64,000 bases of DNA, from NCBI GenBank assembly GCA_036741875.1, contig DAINRM010000003.1, positions 1 to 64,000 on the forward strand, given 5' to 3'. Position 1 is the stretch's first letter. Each line of letters begins with the position of its first letter. The DNA comes from HRBIN35 sp036741875. GTDB lineage: Bacteria > Patescibacteriota > Minisyncoccia > UBA6257 > HR35. The position numbers were made by a program, and so were the translations under genes. The notes beneath the pieces were generated by a model, which saw nothing but the letters and a program-made list of their open reading frames with translations, was not told the DNA's origin and searched no databases. Of the stretch, positions 41,256-50,152 are shown piece by piece.

Positions 41256-43018
41256 TTTATTTTTAAAATTTTAATTAAAACTTTGTTAGGTACTTTTACT
41301 TTACCTTTAAAAAGTTTTTCCAATTTCTTTTTACCTTTCTTTTGTTTTTGCCAAAGTTTCATTTTTCTTGTTCTATCACCACCATAAAGCCAACCAGCAA
41401 TATCTCTATAAATAGCTGGTACAGTTTCTCTAGCTATAATTCTTCCACCAATTTTTGCTTGGAGTTTTATGGGAAATTCTTGTCTTTCTAGGTTTTCTTT
41501 TAAAGAAAGAAGAATTTTTCGAGCTACTTTTTCTGCTTTATTTTTAGGCAAAATTCGAGAAAGACTAGGTTCAATTTCTTCAGCAATTAAAATGTCAAGT
41601 TTTACTAAATCACTTTTTTCATAACACAAAAATTCCCATCTTAAAGAAGCATATCCAGAAGAAACAGATTTTAGGTCATCGAAAAATCCCGAGATTAATT
41701 CATCTAAGGGCATTTTAGCTTTTATCTTTACAAAAATTTTTTCTGTATTGACATATAAAATCTCTCCTCTGTTTTCTCTTATTATTTCTAAAATGTTATT
41801 TAAATATTGTGGTGGGGTAAAAATTTCTACCTCCGTTTTTGGTTCTTGAATTTCTAAAATTTTATCTTCAGGAGGAAGTTCATTGGGGTTTTTAATTTCT
41901 TTAATCTCTCCATTTTTGAGTTTTACTAAATATTTAACAGAGGGCATAGTAATTATAATTTCTGTATTAAATTCTCTTTTTAGTCTTTCTTCAAAAATTT
42001 CTAAATGTAAGAGCCCTAAACAACCTATATTAAAACCTCTACCAAAAAGAGGATGGCTTGCTGGTTCAACAAAAAGAGAAGGATCATTAAGTCTTAGTTT
42101 GTTTAAACTTTCTTTAAAAGTATCAAAACTAATTTCTTCTGAAGGATAAACAGAAGCAAAAATATTTGATTGAGGACTTTTATAACCAGATAGAGGTTCA
42201 GTTTCTAAATCTAAAGTAATGGTCTCTCCAATAGTTAAAATTCCTGAGTCTTTTATTCCTGTAGCAATAAAACCAATCATACCTTCTTTAAGTTCTTCTA
42301 TTTCTTTAAGATCAGGTTTAAAAATTCCTACTTCAATAATTTTAAATTTAAATTTTTTCTGTCTTAAAAAGGCAATTTGATCTTTTTTAAACTTTCCTGA
42401 AAAAACTCTAACATGAGCAATAATACCTCTATAAGGATCAAAATGGGAATCAAAGATTAAAGCTTTAGTTTTTTCTTCTTTTAACTTTGGTGGTTTAATT
42501 TCTTCAATAATGCCATTTAAAAGTTCTTCTACCCCTGTTCCATATTTTGCTGAAACTAAATAAATTTTTTCCTTACTTGTTAATTCTTTAATTTCTTCAA
42601 TTAGATTTTCTAAATTTGGTATTTCCAGATCAATTTTATTTATTGCTGGGATAATTTCTAGATTCTGACTTTTAGCTATTTCTAAATTAGCTATGGTTTG
42701 GGCTTGAATTCCTTGAGTACCATCAACAAGTAATACAGCTCCCTCTACAGCAGCTAAAGCTCGAGAAACCTCATAAGCAAAATCAACATGTCCTGGAGTA
42801 TCAATTAAGTTAAGAAGATAACCCTTATATTCCATGGTTACTGGTTGCATTTTAATAGTAATTCCTCTTTCTCTTTCAAGAGAAAGTCTATCAAGATGTT
42901 GGGGCTTAAGTTTATCCTTAGGAACTGTACCGGTAATTTCCAAAAACCTATCTGCTAAAGTTGATTTCCCATGATCTATATGAGCAATAATAGCAAAATT
43001 TCTTATTTTATTAATCAT
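41252..43018 (-). CDS. lepA: elongation factor 4 (LepA) GTPase
   Basis: 588 residues. AHIDHGKSTLADRF (G1), RGITIKM (G2), DTPGHVDF (G3) and NKIDL (G4) are present, followed by the EF-G-like domains and the LepA-specific C-terminus with KIGGRIIARETVPA and GGDRTRKMKLWQKQKKGKKK. It acts on ribosomes during initiation or back-translocation. Overlaps the dtd-like gene by four bases. Confidence 0.97.
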   Translation of the reverse strand: MINKIRNFAIIAHIDHGKSTLADRFLEITGTVPKDKLKPQHLDRLSLERERGITIKMQPVTMEYKGYLLNLIDTPGHVDFAYEVSRALAAVEGAVLLVDGTQGIQAQTIANLEIAKSQNLEIIPAINKIDLEIPNLENLIEEIKELTSKEKIYLVSAKYGTGVEELLNGIIEEIKPPKLKEEKTKALIFDSHFDPYRGIIAHVRVFSGKFKKDQIAFLRQKKFKFKIIEVGIFKPDLKEIEELKEGMIGFIATGIKDSGILTIGETITLDLETEPLSGYKSPQSNIFASVYPSEEISFDTFKESLNKLRLNDPSLFVEPASHPLFGRGFNIGCLGLLHLEIFEERLKREFNTEIIITMPSVKYLVKLKNGEIKEIKNPNELPPEDKILEIQEPKTEVEIFTPPQYLNNILEIIRENRGEILYVNTEKIFVKIKAKMPLDELISGFFDDLKSVSSGYASLRWEFLCYEKSDLVKLDILIAEEIEPSLSRILPKNKAEKVARKILLSLKENLERQEFPIKLQAKIGGRIIARETVPAIYRDIAGWLYGGDRTRKMKLWQKQKKGKKKLEKLFKGKVKVPNKVLIKILKIK

Positions 43019-43019
43019 T

Positions 43020-46000
43020 TTACTCTAGAAATAACATATTTTCTCCGTAAATTTTAAAGAAATAATCCTTATCCTCACATTTTATAAAGAAATAAACATT
43101 TTCTGGCTCTATTATCTCAAACTCATAAATTTTTTGAGGCTCTAAGAAGTAGTTTTCATATTCATCTCGGTAAAATTCATAATAGGCAAAATTATATTCG
43201 TTTTTGCAAATTTTATCTCCTGTTTCTTTGTATTTTAAATTTAAAATCTTTTCTCCTTCTTCACTTTTAACTTTTATCTTTAAATCATTAAAACCTTGAC
43301 CATCATCTCTTTTTTCTATAATTCTCAAATTGATAAGTTGATAACCCTTAGAATTATTTTCAAATGAAATTTTTTTTACTTCTCCGTTTTCATCTTCAAA
43401 AAACTTTATTTCTTTTAAGGGAATTTCGGGGTTATTATTGTATCCTGAAAATTTATAAGATAAAGTCGTTGAGGAGATTTCTGTTTCTTCTGACTTATAA
43501 AGAGAAAGATTAATTACATAATCCAGATTCAAAAAAAGATCACTAGGGCTTAAATCAATTTTAAATGAATTAAAGGTTAACGGTTTAAATCTTATTTCAT
43601 CTAGATAAGAATTATTTAAAACATAAAAAAGAGATGTGGTTTCATAATAAGCTGGAGAAAGCCAACTCAAAACAAGTTCAAATTGATGATAGGGTTTTTC
43701 TTTTGTTTCTTTAATACTATTATCAAAGGAAATTAAGGTATAAGTAGTAGAATCTTTTTTAAGTTCTAAATTGGGTTTATTAATAGTTTTAAAAACTTTT
43801 TTTACGATCTGAGAATTGTAGGGAACTCCATCAGAAAAAACAAAAGTCTCTCTTATTAAATAGTTATAATCGTCATCAAAAGCTATATAGCCATTTCCAA
43901 GATTTTCTAACTCTTCTTGATTTAAAACTTCTTCATGGCTAATTTTTTTTCTTTCTATCACTTTATTTTCAGGTGGATTTTCTAAGCAATTAAAATTTTC
44001 TACATCACCCCAACATAAATAATCAATTAATTTATCATTATTATCAAAAAGTGCTAAACCATTATCATAAGTTAAACCATAAACTGATGATGTAGGATAG
44101 ATATAATCTGCAGAAATATTAAGGGTATTACATGTTTCCTTATTCACGATTAAAAAATAAGAAAATGGTTGAATAACAGCTTTAATTTTAGTAGGAGCCA
44201 CTAGATTTAAATTGCTATAATTTCCATTCCTGGTTATCTTTTTAAGATACCAACCCGAAAGATCTATAGGAAATTCGTTGGGGTTGTAAAATTCAATAAA
44301 TTCTCCTTGATTATTATCAACTCCCTTAACTATTTTGACTTTAGAAATAAGTATTTTTCCCTCATTTCTAGCATTTTCAAAGTTATCTTGTGAATGATCT
44401 ATTACATGACATTCCGCTATTTGATCTTGAAAACATAAGTTTTTAGGAAATAAAACTTCAGTAGATGTTGAAGCTTGATTTTCATCATCAATAAGATCTT
44501 TAATAAAAACAAAAAACTTTATTGAAGAAGGCAAGCAATTTTCAAAGGGGATTTTAATTAAATAATCTTTAGTAGAAGAGCTTAAAGAAAAAGTGGAAGT
44601 TAGATAATTAAACAAAGAAAGATCGCTTAGGTCTGAAGAGGTTGAAACTTTAATTTCAAAATAATAATTTGATGAAAAATCTTGATCAGCGTTTAAGGAA
44701 AAATTAATTTCCAAGAATTTACCCTCTGATGAAGTTGAAATATTAACATCAAAATTTTGAAAAGTTATTTCACTTAAATCAACAAAGTCATTTCGAGGAA
44801 GATCGGTAAAGAATGAATTTTTAGGAGAAGGTTGATGAAGCCATAAATCTTTTGAGTTATTATCAGTATCTTGAAAGTTTTTTCTTTGAATTGATTTATT
44901 ATCAAAAGATTGAGCTATAAAGGGCGAATTTTCATATTGATAAATTTTTTCAATATTATCTCCATAACCAATTAAATCTGAAATTTCTCCATTTGGTTTT
45001 CTTAAGATAATAACGTTATTATTAGCGATTGAATAACTTTCTGCATAAGATAAATCTCCTTGATATTTTTCTTTTGTTGATGAAGAAGTAATAAGGAAAT
45101 AACTATAAGGTTTTATTTTGCCTTTAAATTTTGAAGAAGGAATAAGAGTTGTTAATTTTGGAGTTGAGTTTGGGTTTTGCCTTGAGGCATATTTTTCTAA
45201 ACTCCAGCAAGTTAAATCTATTTCTTCGTTATTAGGGTTATAAAGCTCTATAAATTCATCTTTAGTCTCATCATCAGTTTCAAATTGAATTTCATTGATA
45301 ATTATTTTGGGATAGTTTTTATTCTTGTAATCATCACAAAAGTCTTTTTTGCTACTTAAATTTGAAAAACTTCGGCCTCCACCATAACTTAAAGTAATAG
45401 GCTTATTATTATTATTTTCTTGATTTATATTATTTTGAGAAAGTTCTTTATCAGATGTCTTTTGGGTTGAAGTAGATAAAATTTTTGTAGAAGTTGTTAA
45501 AATTTTTGAAATTTCATTTAAGACATTTGCTATATTTGAATTTGAATTATCTTGACTTTCTTTGTTTTTACGTTGATTTTTGGGTTTTTTATAAACCTCG
45601 TAAGAATAAAATGTAATGTCTCGATTTGAAGTAATTAAATTTTGATTTAAATCTCGGTTTTGATTTTGATTTTCTAAAGAAGTTAGCTTTTTGTTTTCTG
45701 AAGTTAGGGCTTTATTCGTTTTAACTTCAGTAATGTTTTTGGAAGTAATAATAGCCGGAGTAGAATTAAAATATTTAACTGACATAGTCTTAATTGACAT
45801 TTCTAAAAATCTTTTTTTCATTTCAAGTTCAGCTAATTTCCTTTCTTTTTGTAAAGCAACTTTATCTTTAATACATTCCTTCTTTTTCTTAATAGGCCAA
45901 TCATTATCAGTACATTCAGTATAATTTGTTCTAATTTTTGAAAGAGAGCAAGAAAAATCGGTGGAAGGACAATTATAAACAAAAATTGTGTCATCTAAAA

Positions 46001-46604
46001 TTTGATCCCATTCTTCACGTTTACTTTGATAATCTTTAAAATATTCTAAATTAGGATTATATCTTCTAATTGCTTTTTCTTCATCTTCGTTAATTCCATC
46101 ATACTTTAATTTTATTGCTGCTGCATAAAGAGAATCTTCTAAATTCCAGGGATTTTTATTTTGAAGTTCTTTATATTGAAGCCAAGTTGTAGGTTGAAAC
46201 TGAGTATAGCCAATCCCAAAATCAGGAGAAAATGGAACTTTATTAATATCTAAGCCTAAATTAGAAGTAATTTTTTCTAAAGTAGAATACTGTTGATGAC
46301 ACCATTGAGTTCGAGCTTCGATGGAATAACAATTTGTACCATTTATAGGTGGTATTAAACTTTTTAAATATTCGCAATACTTAACACAAGCAGTAATATT
46401 TTTATCTTTCGAACCTAAATTTCTACCTAAATCTTTTCCAAATCCACTTTCTTTTTCAATTATTGTCAAAATATAACTTGGTGTTTTTAATCCCACAATT
46501 TTGTATGCCTTATCTATTGCTTCAATAACTCTTTTCCATTCTAAAGCAAAAACTAAACCAATAAATAAAAACAAAAGCAAAATAATTGCTTTTGTTTTAT
46601 TCAT
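43020..46604 (-). CDS. large surface protein: transglycosylase-like domain plus two lamin-tail domains
   Basis: 1194 residues. N-terminal hydrophobic signal (about 5-21), then an MltB/SLT-like lytic transglycosylase region: EKESGFGKDLG (candidate catalytic Glu near 53) and FGIGYTQFQPTTWLQYK, with several Cys pairs that may form disulfides. After a low-complexity Asn/Gln/Thr/Ser-rich linker (about 290-410) come two lamin-tail domains with INEIQFETDD...EFIELYNPNNEEIDL (about 430-560) and KILISKVKI...GEFIEFYNPNEFPIDL (about 755-870). The C-terminus is beta-rich. Likely a secreted or anchored cell-wall enzyme; its transglycosylase region resembles the one in 54942-56342. Activity is inferred. Confidence 0.8.
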   Translation of the reverse strand: MNKTKAIILLLFLFIGLVFALEWKRVIEAIDKAYKIVGLKTPSYILTIIEKESGFGKDLGRNLGSKDKNITACVKYCEYLKSLIPPINGTNCYSIEARTQWCHQQYSTLEKITSNLGLDINKVPFSPDFGIGYTQFQPTTWLQYKELQNKNPWNLEDSLYAAAIKLKYDGINEDEEKAIRRYNPNLEYFKDYQSKREEWDQILDDTIFVYNCPSTDFSCSLSKIRTNYTECTDNDWPIKKKKECIKDKVALQKERKLAELEMKKRFLEMSIKTMSVKYFNSTPAIITSKNITEVKTNKALTSENKKLTSLENQNQNRDLNQNLITSNRDITFYSYEVYKKPKNQRKNKESQDNSNSNIANVLNEISKILTTSTKILSTSTQKTSDKELSQNNINQENNNNKPITLSYGGGRSFSNLSSKKDFCDDYKNKNYPKIIINEIQFETDDETKDEFIELYNPNNEEIDLTCWSLEKYASRQNPNSTPKLTTLIPSSKFKGKIKPYSYFLITSSSTKEKYQGDLSYAESYSIANNNVIILRKPNGEISDLIGYGDNIEKIYQYENSPFIAQSFDNKSIQRKNFQDTDNNSKDLWLHQPSPKNSFFTDLPRNDFVDLSEITFQNFDVNISTSSEGKFLEINFSLNADQDFSSNYYFEIKVSTSSDLSDLSLFNYLTSTFSLSSSTKDYLIKIPFENCLPSSIKFFVFIKDLIDDENQASTSTEVLFPKNLCFQDQIAECHVIDHSQDNFENARNEGKILISKVKIVKGVDNNQGEFIEFYNPNEFPIDLSGWYLKKITRNGNYSNLNLVAPTKIKAVIQPFSYFLIVNKETCNTLNISADYIYPTSSVYGLTYDNGLALFDNNDKLIDYLCWGDVENFNCLENPPENKVIERKKISHEEVLNQEELENLGNGYIAFDDDYNYLIRETFVFSDGVPYNSQIVKKVFKTINKPNLELKKDSTTYTLISFDNSIKETKEKPYHQFELVLSWLSPAYYETTSLFYVLNNSYLDEIRFKPLTFNSFKIDLSPSDLFLNLDYVINLSLYKSEETEISSTTLSYKFSGYNNNPEIPLKEIKFFEDENGEVKKISFENNSKGYQLINLRIIEKRDDGQGFNDLKIKVKSEEGEKILNLKYKETGDKICKNEYNFAYYEFYRDEYENYFLEPQKIYEFEIIEPENVYFFIKCEDKDYFFKIYGENMLFLE

Positions 46605-47295
46605 TTTTTTCTATAAATTTAAAGGTTTTAATGAAATCTTCTAATTTTTCGAGAGTATATCCGGGAATTCCGCCGGTTATTTCAATTGTTATAACTTTAT
46701 TATCAAAAAAATACGTATAATTTATAGCTTCTGTAGATAAACCATAAACTTCGCTTTCGATGGATTCTGTATATTTATAAAATTCAAGACCGCTATTAGT
46801 TAAAAATTTATCTGCATTTTTTACCGCTTGCTTCTTGTTTTCTACAAACTTAGGATCATCAAAAATATAAATACTATAGACATGCCACCAAGATCTTGGC
46901 ATGCCTATTTCATATCTTCCAGGATCATCAAAATAAAGAACTCTTGTATCTCTTGTTTGGTTCAATATTAACTCCTTTGGCACTTCTATCTGATAACCTT
47001 CGGCATGATTAATAACTAATTTTCTGTCTCCCAGAGGAATGATTTCTACTCCTTCAAGCTGAATGTCTGTTGAAGTAGAAATAAAATTTTCAAAACTCAA
47101 AATATTAGTTATTTTTTCTGTGTATTTTTCTTCGTCAAATTTTTGAATTCTTTCTATGTCTTTGTTTACTTTTTCAAGCTCTTTTTGAGTTTCTATTAGT
47201 TTTTGTCTTGGAAGATAAACTTGGAAATAATAGAAAGAAGATAAAAAAATTAAAACAAAGATAAAGAATAAAATTAGAAAAATTTTCCCTTTCAT
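46597..47295 (-). CDS. single-pass membrane protein with coiled coil, unknown function
   Basis: 232 residues: one N-terminal membrane helix (about 4-26), a short coiled coil (about 34-60), then an extracytoplasmic alpha/beta domain. No family is recognised. It overlaps the transglycosylase/lamin-tail gene by eight bases and precedes it, so the two may act together at the envelope. 90 bases without genes separate it from the next upstream gene. Confidence 0.7.
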   Translation of the reverse strand: MKGKIFLILFFIFVLIFLSSFYYFQVYLPRQKLIETQKELEKVNKDIERIQKFDEEKYTEKITNILSFENFISTSTDIQLEGVEIIPLGDRKLVINHAEGYQIEVPKELILNQTRDTRVLYFDDPGRYEIGMPRSWWHVYSIYIFDDPKFVENKKQAVKNADKFLTNSGLEFYKYTESIESEVYGLSTEAINYTYFFDNKVITIEITGGIPGYTLEKLEDFIKTFKFIEKNE

Positions 47296-47385
47296 ATTTT
47301 AAAAAATTATATAAAACAAAAAAATTAAATTTTCAAAAAAATTTTGTGAAAAACTAAAAACTATAAATTTTTAAACTCAAAGAAA

Positions 47386-47721
47386 TTATACTTCTTTATT
47401 TTGAAATTCTTGTAATTTTTTCTTTTCTTTTATTTTTTCTATCTTTCTTATAGCCCAACTTTCAAGTTTTAAAGATTCGATTTTAATTCTCATAAGAATT
47501 TTTTCAAAAAAATTTAAAAGAAGATAGTAAATAAAATTTAAAAATGGTGAATAAATTTTTTTGGCGAAGTTTAATCTAAAGATTCTTATTTTGTTTTGAA
47601 GTTTAAGCCATTCAATATAGTCTTTTCTTTCAAGTTTTATATTTTTAGTTTGAAAATAAAGATAAACTATGCCTAAAAATAAAGAAAGAAAACTTAAGAA
47701 GATTAAAATAAAATTAATCAT
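47386..47721 (-). CDS. membrane-anchored coiled-coil protein, unknown function
   Basis: 111 residues: a membrane helix at the N-terminus (about 2-23) and a second hydrophobic stretch near 60-75, ending in Lys/Glu-rich helix (KIEKIKEKKKLQEF). Follows tsf with an eight-base overlap. Function not recognised. Confidence 0.6.
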   Translation of the reverse strand: MINFILIFLSFLSLFLGIVYLYFQTKNIKLERKDYIEWLKLQNKIRIFRLNFAKKIYSPFLNFIYYLLLNFFEKILMRIKIESLKLESWAIRKIEKIKEKKKLQEFQNKEV

Positions 47722-48304
47722 CTAAAGAAAGTCTTACAAATCTTCCTATTTCTATTTTTTCTCCAAATTTATTAACATAACTATTTATAAGATCTCTAAT
47801 CTTAATATTTTCATCTCTAAAATAAGGCTGATCTAAGAGAGAAACTTCTTCTAACCATTTTTCTAATTTTCCTTTAAAAATAGATTCTTGAACTTCTTGA
47901 GGTTTGTTTTCTAAACCAGCTAAAAATTCTTTTCTTTTTTCTTCTAAAACTTCTTGAGGAATATGTTCTAAAGAAATGTAAAGTGGCTTTAAAGCAGCAA
48001 CTTGAATAGCTAATTCATAAGCTAATTTTTTAAATTCCTCGTTTTGAGCTACAAAGTCAGTTTCACATTTAAGTTCGAGCAAAGAAGCTATTCTGCCGTT
48101 AAAATGAACGTAAGCAGCCACTCTGCCTTGTGAAGTTTTAACCTCTTTCTTTTTTTCTAAAAGAGATTCTCCTTTTTTTCTTAAATACTCCTCTGCTTTT
48201 TCTAAATCATAGTTTGAATTTTGAAGAGCTTCTAAACATTTCCCCAAGGGGGCACCTGTTTTTTCTCTTAAAACTTTTACCTTTTCCAAGATTTCTTTAT
48301 CCAT
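47714..48304 (-). CDS. tsf: elongation factor Ts
   Basis: 196 residues. The N-terminal UBA-like domain (VLREKTGAPLGKCLEAL, then YDLEKAEEYLRKKG), the EF-Tu-contacting block CETDFVAQNEEFK, and a shortened C-terminal core domain (E. coli EF-Ts has 283). It exchanges GDP for GTP on EF-Tu. Follows rpsB by eight bases, the normal pairing. Confidence 0.95.
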   Translation of the reverse strand: MDKEILEKVKVLREKTGAPLGKCLEALQNSNYDLEKAEEYLRKKGESLLEKKKEVKTSQGRVAAYVHFNGRIASLLELKCETDFVAQNEEFKKLAYELAIQVAALKPLYISLEHIPQEVLEEKRKEFLAGLENKPQEVQESIFKGKLEKWLEEVSLLDQPYFRDENIKIRDLINSYVNKFGEKIEIGRFVRLSLDD

Positions 48305-48312
48305 TATTTTAT

Positions 48313-49029
48313 TTAACTATTTAATTTTGACTTAATTTTTTCTTCTAACCAGTTTATTACAAACGAGATACTTCGAGGAGCTTTGTCATTACAAGGAACA
48401 AAATAATTAACTCCGGTTATATCATTATCAGAACCAGCTAAGGCAAAAATAGGTATTTTAAGCTTAAGAGCTTCTCTTTTAGCAGTGAGATGAGATGGAT
48501 GAGCTAAATTAACAATAAAAAGAGCGTCTGGAAGTTTTTCTAATTTAATTACCCCGCTATAAATATTTTTTAACTTATTAAGTTCTCTTTCAAGTTTTGA
48601 TCTTTCTTTTGGAGGATATTCCTCTAACTCTTTGGTTTCTTCTTTTTTAAGTAAATCTTTAAAATAAGCTAAACGGGAAAGAGAAGTTGAAAAATTTGTT
48701 AAAAAACCGCCAACCCACTTATAATTCATATAAGGCTGATTAAAGGTTAAAGCAAAATTAGCTACTCTTGAAGAAGCTGCTGGCGTTATAGCTACAAAAA
48801 GAATTGTTTTTTCTGATTTTAGGTAATCTGTTAAAGCATTAGCCATTTCGTTCATTTTTTGAAAAGTTAATTGAAGATTAAAAATTTCAATATTATATAA
48901 AGTATTAATCAAAAATGGTCTCATCGTTGGATGAGTATATTTTTTAGCTCTTCCATACTGAACACCAGCTTTTTGCATTTCTTCAAAAATTGTTCTTTCT
49001 TCTGTGATCATGATTATTTTTTGATTCAT
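48313..49029 (-). CDS. rpsB: 30S ribosomal protein uS2
   Basis: 238 residues. MQKAGVQYGRAKKYTHPTM, WVGGFLTNF and PDALFIVNLAHPSHL identify uS2; the conserved FGHxxxRWNP region is altered to YGRAKKYTHP. It joins late to the 30S with bS1. The start is 42 bases from the divergent rpmE start; a TAAAAT box lies just before its ATG. A second ATG (codon 7) is possible. Confidence 0.94.
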   Translation of the reverse strand: MNQKIIMITEERTIFEEMQKAGVQYGRAKKYTHPTMRPFLINTLYNIEIFNLQLTFQKMNEMANALTDYLKSEKTILFVAITPAASSRVANFALTFNQPYMNYKWVGGFLTNFSTSLSRLAYFKDLLKKEETKELEEYPPKERSKLERELNKLKNIYSGVIKLEKLPDALFIVNLAHPSHLTAKREALKLKIPIFALAGSDNDITGVNYFVPCNDKAPRSISFVINWLEEKIKSKLNS

Positions 49030-49071
49030 AATTTTTTATTTTATCAAAAAAATTGTTATAATTAAATTACT
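49030..49071. promoter_or_regulatory. divergent promoters rpsB-tsf / rpmE
   Basis: Plus strand: extended -10 TG-T-TATAAT with TATAAT at 49057-49062, ending 9 bases before the rpmE ATG. Minus strand: TAAAAT within GATAAAAT a few bases before the rpsB ATG. Both predict leaderless or very short leaders. Confidence 0.5.
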
Positions 49072-49284
49072 ATGAAAAAGAAAATTCATCCTCAATATAT
49101 TCTAACAAAAGTAAGGTGTGCTTGTGGCGCTGAATATGAAGTTTACGGAACAAAAAAAGAAATTTTTGTAGAAGCTTGCAAAAGTTGTTCTCCTCTTTTT
49201 ACTGGTAAAGAAGAAACAAAAGTTATTATTGGTAGAGTTGAAAAATTTGTTAAAAAATATTCTAAAAAGAAAAAAGAGGAGTAA
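49072..49284 (+). CDS. rpmE: 50S ribosomal protein bL31, zinc type
   Basis: 70 residues. CACG at 17-20 and CKSCSPLFTGKEE near 37-49 form the zinc-binding (C+) version; a basic tail (KKYSKKKKEE) follows. Bridges the subunits at the central protuberance. No Shine-Dalgarno sequence fits, because the -10 box ends 9 bases before ATG. prfA follows in the same direction after 35 bases. Confidence 0.95.
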   Translation: MKKKIHPQYILTKVRCACGAEYEVYGTKKEIFVEACKSCSPLFTGKEETKVIIGRVEKFVKKYSKKKKEE

Positions 49285-49319
49285 TTTAAATTATAACTTA
49301 GTTCTTTAAAAATTTAAAA

Positions 49320-50054
49320 ATGGAAAACAAAGAAATTCAGAGTATTTATTTTGAAATTAGAGCTGGTGTAGGTGGCGAAGAGGCTTCTCTTTTTGCTCGT
49401 GATCTTTGGAGAATGTATAGTAAGTTTTTTGATAGAAGGGGTTGGAAATATAGAATCTTAGATATCTCTGAAAGCGATTTAGGTGGCATAAAAACTTTAG
49501 TAGCGGAGGTTACTGGTGAACGTGTTTATGATCTTTTAAAACAAGAAGCTGGTGTTCATCGAGTTCAAAGAATTCCTATCACAGAAAAAAGTGGAAGAAT
49601 TCATACCTCTACTGCTTCAGTGGCTATTTTACCAAAACTTTCTTTACCTCAAATTCAAATAAAAGAATCTGATATAGAAATAGAATTTTTTAGATCTGGT
49701 GGACCTGGAGGACAAAATGTAAATAAGGTAGAAACTGCTGTAAGAATAAGACATAAACCCACAGGAATTGTTGTTTCTTGTCAAGTAGAAAGAAGTCAGC
49801 AAAGAAATAGAGAAATTGCTATGGAAATGTTAAAAAACAAAATATGGCAAATGGAACAAGAAAAAATTTTAGGAAACTTAACAGAAGAAAGAAGAAAACA
49901 AATAGGTTCGCAAGAAAGATCTGAAAAAATTAGAACTTACAACTTTCCTCAAAATAGAGTGACTGACCACAGAATAAATAAAAGCTGGTATGATTTAGAC
50001 GAAATTATGGAAGGAAAATTAGATAAAATAATTGAAGCTTTCCAAAAAAAGTAA
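49320..50054 (+). CDS. prfA: peptide chain release factor 1 lacking domain 1
   Basis: 244 residues against about 360 in usual RF1. It starts directly at domain 2 (FEIRAGVGGEEASLFARDL), has the P-x-T stop-codon recognition tripeptide as PIT at 86-88 (RF1 class, UAA/UAG), the catalytic GGQ at 130-132 in RSGGPGGQNVNKVET, and a full C-terminal domain. The N-terminal helical domain, which contacts L7/L12 and RF3, is absent, and no remnant of it fits the 35 bases after rpmE. It is not an ArfB-type rescue factor, because domain 2 is intact. TGA stops in the window mean RF2 must be encoded elsewhere. Confidence 0.9.
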   Translation: MENKEIQSIYFEIRAGVGGEEASLFARDLWRMYSKFFDRRGWKYRILDISESDLGGIKTLVAEVTGERVYDLLKQEAGVHRVQRIPITEKSGRIHTSTASVAILPKLSLPQIQIKESDIEIEFFRSGGPGGQNVNKVETAVRIRHKPTGIVVSCQVERSQQRNREIAMEMLKNKIWQMEQEKILGNLTEERRKQIGSQERSEKIRTYNFPQNRVTDHRINKSWYDLDEIMEGKLDKIIEAFQKK

Positions 50055-50061
50055 GTTGATT

Positions 50062-50067
50062 TATAAT
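50062..50067 (+). promoter_or_regulatory. -10 box of tRNA-Cys
   Basis: TATAAT ending 9 bases before the tRNA-Cys 5' end, so the transcript should start at or within a few bases of the mature tRNA. Confidence 0.5.
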
Positions 50068-50076
50068 TTAAATAAG

Positions 50077-50148
50077 GGCACGGTGGCGGAGTGGTTACGC
50101 AGCGGTCTGCAAAACCGCTTTACGCCGGTTCGAATCCGGCCCGTGCCT
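50077..50148 (+). tRNA. tRNA-Cys (anticodon GCA)
   Basis: 72 bases with acceptor GGCACGG/CCGTGCC, anticodon stem GCGGT/ACCGC around CTGCAAA (anticodon GCA), and T-arm with GGTTCGAATCC. CCA is not encoded. Only 4 bases separate it from the convergent nuclease gene. Confidence 0.97.
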
Positions 50149-50152
50149 CGAA

